Assembly: GCA_964035015.1 (NCBI GenBank)
Contig: OZ036017.1
Span: 1,108,501-1,172,500 of the forward strand
Direction of reading: 5' to 3'
DNA length: 64,000 nt
Source: Corallium rubrum
Lineage: Eukaryota > Cnidaria > Anthozoa > Scleralcyonacea > Coralliidae
Shown: piece after piece, positions 22,375-33,900 of the stretch
How the letters are laid out: each line of letters begins with the position of its first letter
Numbering within the stretch: position 1 is the stretch's first letter
Notes under the pieces: model-generated
Seen by the model: the letters and a program-made list of their open reading frames with translations, nothing else
Told to the model about the DNA's origin: nothing
Database searches by the model: none
Made by a program: the position numbers and the translations under genes

Positions 22375-22680
22375 GGCGCTGCCTCTCACCAATAGTTAAC
22401 CCGGTCGGACGGGGTTAGTACTTGGATGGGTGACCGTTTGGGAATAGCCCCGTCCTACGCCAGCTTGGGACTTATGTGAGTAGAGTTTAGTTGGTCTCTC
22501 CCATGCTCCGAGGGTTTTTCGCCGGGTTCTCCGGTTTTCCTCCCTCCCTCCCTAAAATCAACACCAACGTCTTAGTTGTCTTCACATAGGAGTTTGGTGT
22601 CAATTGGGACGAAAGTTCTGTTCTTTCTCCTGCCACACGTTAAGTGGCAAATTTAATAAATTCAAATTCATGTTTGCTGT
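22375..22680 (+). repeat. 5S-rRNA-derived SINE with LINE-like tail
   Basis: The segment 22395-22463 contains GTTAGTACTTGGATGGGTGA, then CCGTTTGGGAATA, the 3' half of 5S rRNA with its internal control region. It is followed by TTTTTCGCCGGGTTCTCCGG and TTTTCCTCCCTCC, the 3' end typical of CR1/L2-type LINEs, and an AAATTTAATAAATTCAAATT tail. This is the architecture of a SINE3-type element. It is not a functional 5S gene: the 5' half is absent. Confidence 0.75.
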
Positions 22681-22946
22681 GTCAATCTCGTTTATTGGTA
22701 CCCAGAACCTTCCGCGCTTAAATCATGACGTCGAAATAATGTCGTGAAACACGCATGAATGTTTTATTGGCTAAAATACTGACACACTCGTGATACGCTC
22801 CGACCAAAATACAGGTCGGAGAAAATAGCGAAACAGGTTAGAAAAGTCCGCTCCCCCCTCCTCCAAAGATAAACGGGCTTTGGGAAAGTCTAGGCCTCGG
22901 TGAATAGAACAATTTATATTGCTCCTTATAAATTCACAAGAATGTA

Positions 22947-23359
22947 CCGTAGAATCCCGAAGGTAGCACCCCCCCCCCCTTACTTTCGGTTTTATCCGCT
23001 GTTGGGGGCCGCTACTTTCGGGGGGCCGCTACTTTCGGGTGCTAAAATACGTTAACATACTGTGGGGATATTCTTCTTTGTTCCTTCCTATTTACCACAT
23101 TTAATATGCTTTAGTTTTTCCTTATACCACTTCAACTCTGACTGGTATACACTGTGGTACGTTGATAGTTGAAACTTACCACTTTCGAGTTAATCAAGCG
23201 ATGACTTGGGGGCCGCAACTTACGGGGGGCCGCTACTTTCGGGGGCCCGCTTCTTTCGGAAATTTTGTAGACATCTGAAATTTGTCGCTACTTTCGGGGA
23301 GGGGGGCGCTACTTTCGGGGGGGGGGGGGGGTGTGTGTGCTACTTTTGGTATTCTACGG
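22947..23359. mobile_element. TA-flanked MITE with G-rich subrepeats
   Basis: Ends CCGTAGAAT/ATTCTACGG lie between TA dinucleotides (22945-22946 and 23360-23361). Inside, GGGGGCCGCTACTTTCGGG is repeated several times with long G/C runs. Mariner-like by target site. It sits about 110 bp from the end of the last located PIGK exon. Confidence 0.65.
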
Positions 23360-23472
23360 TATGTGTTTACATACTTGGTTTGTATACAGATACATCCCCG
23401 TAAATTTATACAAGCAATCCAGTTAACCCAACGCTTTTGTTCTTTGTAGAGCTATTAAATAATGCATCATAC

Positions 23473-23637
23473 CTCTTTGTGTACGGGAAACTCACTGAGA
23501 GAACGTAACCGTCGTTGTTCCACAGGTGAATCAGAATGCACTTTGCTGGTTGTATCGCTTGAAGACGTGAATATAATCTTTGTTTCATTCGATAGCTCGA
23601 TATTGCGAACACTGCCAAAGAAGTCGGTTACCACTAC
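23473..23637 (-). CDS. PIGK: PIGK exon 10 (residues 296-350)
   Basis: It encodes [20 protein letters not shown] and continues to [16 protein letters not shown] is a PIGK signature, and the following linker is variable in the family. The donor GTATGATG would allow a further exon. Reading through gives one Val and a stop. The membrane-spanning last exon was not located. Confidence 0.88.
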
Positions 23638-24872
23638 CTTTAAGACACAAAAGTTTAAAAAGAAATCCGAAAATTAGAGAAAATGTAGAGCAAAGTAGCA
23701 GGTTGGTAACTAAAGTACGCAAGGCTTGAAGTGATCCCTTATTCGTTAGCGCATAATTGTACAATACTATTTGAAGATGTAACCACAGTGTAGTGCAGAG
23801 AAATATAGTTCATACATTCCTATATTCGCATATATTTAATATTGCTATATACTTACATTCCTAATACTACAATATTCCTATTTAGCCTATACCTCGCAGG
23901 TGAATACCACGCAATCTGAGTGGTTCCTCTAGCTCGGGATATCCTGCACCATTCATCTGCGGGCAAAACAAAATGACGGCCAGTTTTGCTTTGTTTACCG
24001 AAGCAGGAGATTTTGTTGATAAACAAGGCTGATGTAGTAGAATAACGAGAAAAGACAACAAAATTAAGTAGAGGAGTGTCCACAGGTATGTTTTTTACAA
24101 TGTTCTATAGCCACTAATCTATTCAAAAGTTGTCCAAATATCGAGTACGCCAAGTTGCTAGCGGCCGTGTCTCGTATGCAAATACGAAAATGAAAATACG
24201 GTTAACGGTTTTTTTAAAATTTTGAATTTTCTTATCTTGCCGTTAACTGTTGTAATATAACTCTAGTTATTTTAATCCTATTTCACCATCCTTGTATATA
24301 TAGAACGTAGATATTTGATTCTAGTCACTTGGTCTGATGATGATTTTGTAATAAAATCGAAATATCACCTTTTCAATTGTTGTCTTGTTTTTAGCTCATA
24401 TTTTGGGTTTCAAGATGTTTATTTTCGGTTTATGCTTTGTCTTGTAGTTTTTCAAATTGTCTGCTGGATGTGGTTTTTGGTATAAAATACAGTATTTTAT
24501 ATATTTTTATATTCTACATTTCTAGTATCTTAGTTATTTTAACATGATGGATCACTCATTTTAAAGGTGCTGTCCACTCCGTTCTGCGCATGTACGAAAC
24601 TAATGTTTACTTCTTCGTTTATAAAAATATTTACTGATACCTTATTGAAGATTGTAAGCTTACCCTGCTTCCTCTTCATTACTTGTACCCAAGACAAAAC
24701 ATTTTCAGGAGAAATAGAAGAAATCCGAAGAGATATCCTTACCGAATCGTTTGGTTTTCTGCCATGTCGCTTCTCGGTTTACATTGAGCTGAGTACTTCA
24801 TGTAATTATCTACGAATGTCATGTTTGAGGGTCCCGACAAACAAGATGCGGATCATGCGCAGAACGGAGTGG

Positions 24873-24937
<65 letters not shown>

Positions 24938-27900
24938 CAGGTGATCTGAAAACACGGAAAAGGACTGGGACTAGTAGTCAAATAGAAATCCATTTTTCGA
25001 ATTAAACTATTTAATATCTCGTGAAATATACTTTATTTTGTTCCCAAATTTAGCATAGACTTATCATTTTCAACACTGAACATAAATACAAAGTTTCAAC
25101 CAGTTTGATAAAGGAAAATGAAAGAAATAAGTTATTCAATACAGCAAAATGGATTTCTATTAGGTTGCTAGTTCCAGGCCTTTCCCTCACGGTCAGATCA
25201 CCTGGTTAGTTTGGAAAATGGAGCCAGAATCCGCCATTACTAAGGGACCAACTGCCGCATGTTTGAAATATCGCTAGGGAGTTGTTCTCATCCTAGCTGT
25301 TTCTTCGTTTCTCGCTTTTTACAACCAAAAACACAGCATTGTGTTTTGGCATCTTCGTAATGATCTACCTACACAATCGCCTGATCGGCTCCATTAGCAA
25401 GGGACCAAATAGCTTCATTCTCTGACCATGATAAACAATGAGTTACCCAATCCAGTCTTCTTTCGAGATCTGTGAACAAGACCAGTCACGATCGGAAATT
25501 GCGGCTGTCGACGGGGACCTAATCTAGGCTGACCTGTTTTAGCTGCACATGTGTAAACGTCATCAATACACGGCCGACAGGAGCGAGGACACCCCAAGCT
25601 CAAAGTCAAACATCTCCCCTCAAAATCGTCGCTCGACCATAATTCTTCCACGAGCGCATAGCACGAAGGTTGGGCTTGCCATAGAATACGGTTTGTTGAC
25701 AACTCGTGGAATTTTCGCGATGTACGAACCTATTACCCTTCTCAAATTCATCAGTTTCAAATGTCCTCAGAACTCACTTGAGCCAGCACGCACGTGGACT
25801 GCGAACTGTACCATGAAAGTGGCCGATTTTCTATGCGATTTCCGATCGTGTACGGACCATTTGCAATCACGTGACATCGGATGCCACCTTCGTTGAGGTT
25901 TCGGCTATAAGGGACGACTTAAAGGGACCGTCCAGTCATTTCGCGGCTTGTCCAAAATATGCATGTCGTCAAATATGTTTTTCTCCAAAAGCTAGGGGGT
26001 AAACCAGATTTCTGATTAGGGTTAGGGTTTATGTTGTGGTTAGGGTATCAAAAAGATTGCTAAAGACTCACGAAAGCTTGATGACAAATTCGGAAAAACC
26101 GACATATTTTGGAAAAGCCAAGAAAGAACTGGACGGGTCCCATTGCGACCCTCCGTTGATTTCAAGTTAATTTTCAAAATCTGAGCCAAAAACAAACATG
26201 GTGGTCAGCGGTTTCACAACAGTATTTGGGGCTATAACTTAACTCAGGTACTTCATGCAGGCCTAATCTCGACCTTGAATTGGTACATATCGGACAATGA
26301 GGAAATGGTTCATGGTTTGGCTTGTTCCATCGAGTTATGGATGCACACAGAAAGTTGGGAGAGCACGAAAGAAACGTAAGAGTTGGTCGAGGCGACAGCG
26401 GAGAGCAACCGCTAGGCTTTATGCTCTCTTGACATATTTAATAGCACGATTATATTTCTAAACTAACGGAGTGAACAGATTCTTTTTACCTTCTGAACAT
26501 CCCTGGGGAACAAATCTGTCCTCGTACTTGGAGTTGAGCGTACAAGACTTGGAGTAGTATACTGAAACTAAACAAGAACATTTCTTGCTAAAAACTCTCA
26601 AAACAACAAAACACACCTCTTTATTCAAGGAGTTTTAGGGGCCGTTTACATGGATCCGGATTGAGTTTCAATCCGGATGAACTCATTCCGCTTCTGATCA
26701 AACCCTTTTATCTGTTTACATGAATACGGATTGAGATTAGCTCATTCCGGATTGAGTTCAGTCCGGTTCTCATTCCGGATTGAAATCTCATTCCAAAATT
26801 TCGTTCCGAAATCATGTAAAGGCGGTGCGAGTTTCATTCCGGAATGAAAAACGTGACAGAGAGAACCAGAGCAAACAACGCATGCGTGTTTTCAAATATT
26901 TACGGATTTCAGATTTCAGGCGGATTTCAATCCAGAAACCCAATTCCCATCTAAACACGGATTGAAACTCAATCCGGATTCATGTAAACGGCCCCTTAAA
27001 GTGTCTATGAAACAACACTTAAAATGATAGAGTAACATCTTTTGCAGTTTTTCGTTTCCTTGCTTTCTTCTTGAGATATTTCAGTTTGTTTGATGTGCAA
27101 ATTAACCACTTCGACGTCACAGGTGCATAATGAGCTATCGCAAAAAGTTATATATCTTTGCTATTGTCAAATATAATCACTTGAAAATCGACATGTTTAG
27201 AGTTCTGTGCAAAACACACCCACATGCTTGGAACTTCGAATTAATTTGGTTGATTAATAGCAAAGATATATAATAACCTTTTTCAATAACTCATTATGCC
27301 CATGTAACGTCAAAATGTTTAATTTGCACATCAAACGAACTGAAATATCTCAAGAACGAAGCAAGGAAAGGAAAAACTTCAAAATATGTTACTTCGTTAG
27401 TTTAAGTGTTCTTTCAAATAAGAAACTTAATTTCGTTTCATAGGCACTTTAAAATGACAAAGTAACAATTTTTGCAGTTTTTCACTTTCTTGCTTCGTTG
27501 TTGAGATATTTCAATCATGAAAATTAGACATTTGACGTCACATATGCATAATACTTTTATTATATATTATATATCTCTTCATGGATGACACCAAACTTGA
27601 TGTAGCCACCGATGAAAAGATTGGAGTAAAATTTGACAAGCATTTGAAATGGGACATGTACATTGATTACCTCATTAACCCTATCCAGACCGGGCTTTTT
27701 TTTGTCTTCTGGGACTGGGGGGAGGGGGGGGGGGCGGAAAGTGCCCGCGGTCAATATCTCCTGAACCATCTGGTGTATTCCAACGAAACTTTTACAGGTG
27801 GATGGTGTGCCTTGTTCAAGTATGTTTTACACTTATGTTGTCATGGCAACAAATTATGACGTCATTATGACGTCATTAATTGCAAAACCCCCGGATTTTT

Positions 27901-30900
27901 AGAATTTCCAAAATTCTTTTTCTTATTGTTGTGTTAACATAAAAAAGGTAGTATATCAAAAAAATAGTTTCTCTTTATTAAAAAGTGCTTACTTTTATTG
28001 TAACTATTATAAAAGGAAACATAAGAAAAATGGTCTGCTGAAATTTAGTGTTGGTAGGTGTTCACGACTACGCTGTAGCTTTTTTTTGGCGTAATATTTT
28101 TTCATCAAATTTTCCACACATAAAGCCCATACATATTTAGGAAAAGTCATAAAATTTCAGAACCATACCTGTACTGATTTACGAGATATTAACTTTTAAA
28201 CTCAGCGCGGGCACTCCCCCCCCCCCCCCCCCCCCACAAGTCTGGATAGGGTTAAGAAGATAAACTCTAGAGTTTGCCTCCTCAAAAGAGCAAAAAATTA
28301 TATAACTGTTCATTGTAGAAAATTATTGTATAATGCTTTAATCAAGCCTATGTAGTATTGTTGTACTATTTATGGCAATTGCTCAAATCAAAATTTAGAA
28401 AGATTATTGAAAATTCAAAAACGATGTGCTAGAATAATAATTAATGCTAATTTTTTGGACAATTTAAATGTCAGGATGTAAAACCTTTCAGGCGAGCTCC
28501 ATACGCAATGACACCGACCCAAGTATTAGAAATATAGTATCTCATAAACAATTCTTTGATAAGATACACGATAACTTTTGGAAAAAAACATTACTTTGGA
28601 ACATTTTGAGATTTCGCGAACTTATTAGGTTTATATTTCTGTTTTCTTCGTTTTGTTATTTAGTAGTCAAATACTTGTATATATAATTAGTTAATTTATT
28701 TTATTTTTTTTTGTATGTAAACTACTATATAGGTCACCAGTAATAATGTTAACCCTCATTAAATAAAGTCTTCTATAATCTAATCTAATCTAATCTAATC
28801 TAATCTAATCTAATCTAATCTAATCTAATCTAATCTAATCTAATCTAATCTAATCTATCTTTGATATTATCAAACATAATCAGTTGAAAATCTACATGTT
28901 TAGTATTGTGGGTGAAACATACGCACACGCTTCCTTAGAGTTAATTTAGTTCGACAACGATATATAACATTAACCGATAATTATTATACACATATCACGT
29001 CAAGGTGTTTAATTTGCATAATCGAAAAACTACAAAAGTTGTTACTTTTGTCATTTTAAGTGTATTTTCAAATAAGACAGACTTAATTTTCGTTTCATAG
29101 GTACATCTAATTTCATTTTCTCCCACATCGTTCACACATACCAGTTCACCTATGGTTGCCTTCGTATTCGCTTCAACTCTTTCCAGGAATTGTAAGACAT
29201 AGTAAGTGTATCTATCAACGACGTAGACTCCGATATCTGAGTCACTGTGGTGCTAGGAACGAAAAGAAAGCAAGTCATCATTATGCGAAACCGATCCGAT
29301 CTTGATAAAGCATTCCGATCCGAAATAATCCGACAAATTATATACAATAAAATGTGCTTCCAATCACGTCAATCATTTCGTCTTCTTAGTTTCTTAGAGC
29401 AAAGCACTGATCTAAATAAAACTGGATAGGACATAGGGCAGAATTTAGCGTACCAGCTGTATGATGACGTGACCACTACCTAAGATGGTCGCCACTAAAG
29501 TTCATAAGCTTTCGTAGATTGAAAACCGACAAATAAAGTTAATTTTAAGAAAATTTAAAGGAATGTAAGGAGGACACAAGAAGTACTCAATAAAGTTTAA
29601 GACGCTGTAAAACCTATAAATTTCGTTGTTTTTCTTCAGTGCCGACAACGAAGAAACCCCACGACAATATAAACTGAAAAACAGACTATAAAATGATTAA
29701 AATCTACGAAGAATTCAATTCCAAGTCTTAAATTGTACCTTTCATAGTAATCTTAATGCCTTGACAATGTATTTGTTGTTAAACAGTGAAAACTAAACGA
29801 ACCAGCATCTGTTGTTTGCTTTACGGCTTTTCCGACTCCCCCGGCACAGAGTACTTAATATTCCTCCCCCCAGATAATCTGACCGTGCTGTCGTCAAGAT
29901 TGCTTATGCCAGTCAACTTTGGGATTGGGAACAAGTTCTAAGGCCGCAATACATCATACGTTCCACTACGTAAGATGATATGGCGGCGACTGGCTATCTC
30001 AGTTTTCTTAGGCAACCTCGATAACTACGTACGTTATTTACCTTGGCTCTTCGGGCCTTGGTAAATAACTGACGTAGTTACCTCGGGCTCGGTAACTAAC
30101 CAATACTTAAGATTCTCAGTGGCGAATGGAACTTTTTCTGTTAAAATATAGTTTTCAGCTTGACAACTTGTTAATGTTACACAATGTGTGAAGATGTGTG
30201 ACGTAAGACATATTCGAAAACTGCACTGTAATTTTAGTAGAGCCAATTTGGCCCCCAGGAGCCATTTTGGCTTTTTCAAACATGGGCCATTTTGGCCCCA
30301 AGCAGGAGCCAAAACAGAACGCAAGGGCTGTTTCAGTACCTAAAGGGCTATTTCGGCCCCTATTTTAGGGGCTGTTTTGGCCAAGTTCAAGGAGTTTTGG
30401 CTCCTGAGAGCCATTTTATATTTTTCAAACATGGGCTGTTTTGGCCCCTATTGGGGCCAAACAGAAAGCAAGGGCTGTTTCAGTACCTCCAGGGCTATTT
30501 CGGCCCCTATTTTTGGAGCTGTTTCGGCCACCCAGAGCCATTTTGGATTTTTGAAACATGGGCTGTTTTGGCCCCTATTGCGGCCAAAACAGAACGCAAG
30601 GGCTGTTTCAGTACCTCAAGGGCTATTTCGGCCCCTATTTTTGGAGCTGTTTCGGCCACCCAGAGCCATTTTGGATTTTTGAAACATGGGCCGTTTTGGC
30701 CCCTATTGCGGCCAAAACAGAACGCAATGGCTGTACCGGCGACAAAGCGCACAGTTATTGGCTGTACAGTACTGCAGTGTATTTTGGATTTTTCAAACAT
30801 CGGCGGGCTGTTTTGGTTCCTACAGGGGCCAAAACAGAACACAGGGGCTGTTTCAGTACCTCAGGGGCTATATCGGCCCCTATGTTTAGTGCTTTTTTGC

Positions 30901-33900
30901 ATATTTCTTGTCGTAAATAAACAGATCCATTTTACTTAAACGTGAAAAACTAATAAATTCTTAAAACCAAGAATAAATTTCTAAAATTGGCAACGATGAT
31001 TTTGTTATTCTAGACCATGAAAATATCTTAAATATTCAACAAATATTTAGTGCAGCATACTACACACTATTCACTTGATTAGACACAAAATTTGTCAAAT
31101 GACCTAAATATACTAGCGCATAAAGACATAAAGTTGAACTAAGTAAAATGTAGAAACTCAATGGCGAATATATACAACCTGCAAAGTTCCATCAAAACGG
31201 TTTGTGCTACCTTAAGAACACGCGAGGCTAACGCGGGATTATTATCCCATGATGACGCGGGAACCCGGTGACGCTTTCAATTCGATTTTCGATTTGGAAC
31301 TTGGATGTTCGTTAGGGAATGTTTGTGAATGTCTGCTTTTATATATAAATTTATTGCTTCAATTCTGTTTTAAATGGTTCTTGGCTAGACGTATACAGAC
31401 GATGGATGCGATCACATTATTAAAGGTAAGTCAGATTCTTTAATCAGCAATTTTGTTCACTGATTCGTATGTATTACATTTGAAATTATTAGTCAGCAAG
31501 GGTATACATTATACACTTGTTGACTGGCGCCGAGGGAAACATCGAGTTTTACGGACCCGAAGGCTTCAATGTCACCCGAGGGCTTTAGCCCGAGGGTGAC
31601 ATTGAAGCCTGAGGGACCGTAAAACTCGATGTTTCTCGAGGCAAAAGTCAACAAGCGTTTTGTTATATACCAAAGACTTTTAAAATACAAAATACCAAGT
31701 TGATTCGAAATTTGCAAAAGGCTAAAAGACTTACCAAAACGCTAAATTGACTTTGTCTTCGTTGTTTCAATTCAACTAAACAAATACACCAGACTCAACA
31801 AGTACAAAGAACAGCTTTAAATTTATCCAGGTTTTCTTCAGACCTTTGAAGATATGTATAGATATTCTTTCCTTTGGAAAATGGACTGTTTCGAACCAGA
31901 CAAGCTCGAAACAAGCCCTTGTTTTCAAAATGTTCCGAAAAGTCCAAAGTTCTTGATCTGATGCAATAATCGCGTATTCACGTGAACAACGCATGATTAA
32001 AGCGACGTCAGAGGGAAACATTGCACTGTTTCCCTCTTCATTGTTGACGTCAGAGGGAAACAATGCAATGTTTCCCCCACAGAAAGAAACATTGAGTTTG
32101 TTAAACAACACGTGACCATGATTTGACCAATAGGATTTCATCTTTGGCAAACGAAAGTCTTTGGTATATAACAAATAAGTTTACTGTAGTCTGTAAGAGT
32201 GCAGCCTTCATTTATTTATTTGCTACGGAATAGAAATGTTCTTACAAACTTTTTTGCCGTTTGATTCTTACAAAAGATGTTTATTTTCGTAGTTTATAAG
32301 TATTGCAGTTAAAGGATTTATGGTTTGTTTTGGGAACTGACAAATTGTTTTGTGTTGATCAACAACGGCGGCAATTTTGAATACATGGCCATGGGCTTAT
32401 TCATATTTTAATGCATTTTGATGCATACAACTGTTATGTTTCAATATTTAATTTAAGAAAAGGCTTTACTGTGTTAACAACAAGCTTCAAAACTAGATAT
32501 TCTCATATTCCTAGCCAGAAATGTCCTTGGTGTTGGAATATTGGGCAAACTATTGGGCAAACTTTATAATTATATGCATGTATGCTGGCCTGGTATGCTA
32601 TAAACCCAGACTACAAAGAACATTAAACATGTGTCCGTTTAGTTTGCCAATTACTTTTATCTGTCAGAGACTGATCATTTTACTTACATGTAATATGTAA
32701 TTATAACTGGGTCAGGTAAAATTGAGCCTATACTGGGTTCCAAAATAGTTGTTGCTTGATTGCCTGGAGCAACCAAAGTTTTACTTGGGCAAATAGTTTT
32801 ACATGTAGGCTTTTTGGTAACTTTTCGGGCAACCTAATTTCATGTGGATTTTTTGGTTTAAAAGATTATATTTGGTTTAACCATGGAAGATTTTAATTGC
32901 TTATGAAGTAACCAATGCTAAATATCAAGAAAAAAAAATTCAGTCAGGCAAATACAGTATGGATAAAAAATATGTGGTGCCTAAAATACATTTTACAATA
33001 AACAGTTCTATTAAACAACACATTTTTTCAACTAACCAAGAATTTTATTACAGCCTCACATTACCTACCGACTACAGTAATTTGTTCAGTTTGCAGGCTG
33101 CAATTTAGACATGCCATATGCATTTACCACACTTTTATCTGTGCTTCCCACTAAAAAGTTTATTTTAATTTTACATTTGGCTTTTTGTAATTTTAGGATA
33201 ATAAGCAATCTGACAGGCGACTGAGGAAGCAGTCCAGCTTTACCCCTAGGCTTATGGTGTCTGGTTGCTGCGGTGTTACTTTGGAAGGGAAATCCTGTGC
33301 AAGCTGTTATGACATTATTGGCAATATTCTAGTTATTGGATTTGGCATACACTGTCTTCAAGGATGGTCAGTGCTGTCAGTGTTGCAACTGTTAGACCTA
33401 CAGTAATCTTTGGTGTCAAGAAGTTTCATCCTGATTTCAAATGGGATGTTACCAAAACCCTGAATGACTTGCAAAAGTATTGCTCATTGGAGAATGTTAG
33501 AACGTTCGTATGCATATAATTATATATGTCTGGGGTTTTTTTACTATATACTGTACTGTTAAGTATAATTCTTAAATTTAACCTTCTAGTTTTTTGCTAC
33601 AATACAAGTTATAATTTATACTAAATGCTTTGTATTGGTTAAATTAATTTGTAGCAGTAAGTTCTTAAAATAGGATCGTGGAATGCTTTCTTCTTATACA
33701 ATACAATATATGACATTATGTATATGGCGTGTTTGCACTGTATGTTGTACCTGCAATCATGCATGTGTCTATATTTGTATGGGGCATCTATGCGATGGCA
33801 AGTCTTTTCCCTGATTAAACTATTTCTTCCATTCTCAAGTGAGAAATGGGGATTTTTTGTATATATTAAGTATTAGACAAATAAATAATGCAACTCAGTA

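Noticed and set aside
25415..25896. Overlapping frames of 95 and 115 codons
   Set aside because: No domain, antisense to each other, inside a PIGK intron with no splice support seen.
29142..29150. Alternative donor GTGAAC for PIGK exon 8
   Set aside because: It would leave phase 1 and no exon fits. The GTATGTG donor eight bases downstream joins exon 9 in phase and restores the conserved GELFQ segment.
30292..30939. 215-codon plus-strand frame and overlapping frames
   Set aside because: All arise from a ~128-bp GC-rich minisatellite open in several frames. The peptide is repetitive and differs by frame with no domain.
31776..32174. 132-codon minus-strand frame in the palindrome-headed element
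   Set aside because: It is broken in the sister copy at 61744-61950, so conservation as a protein is not supported.
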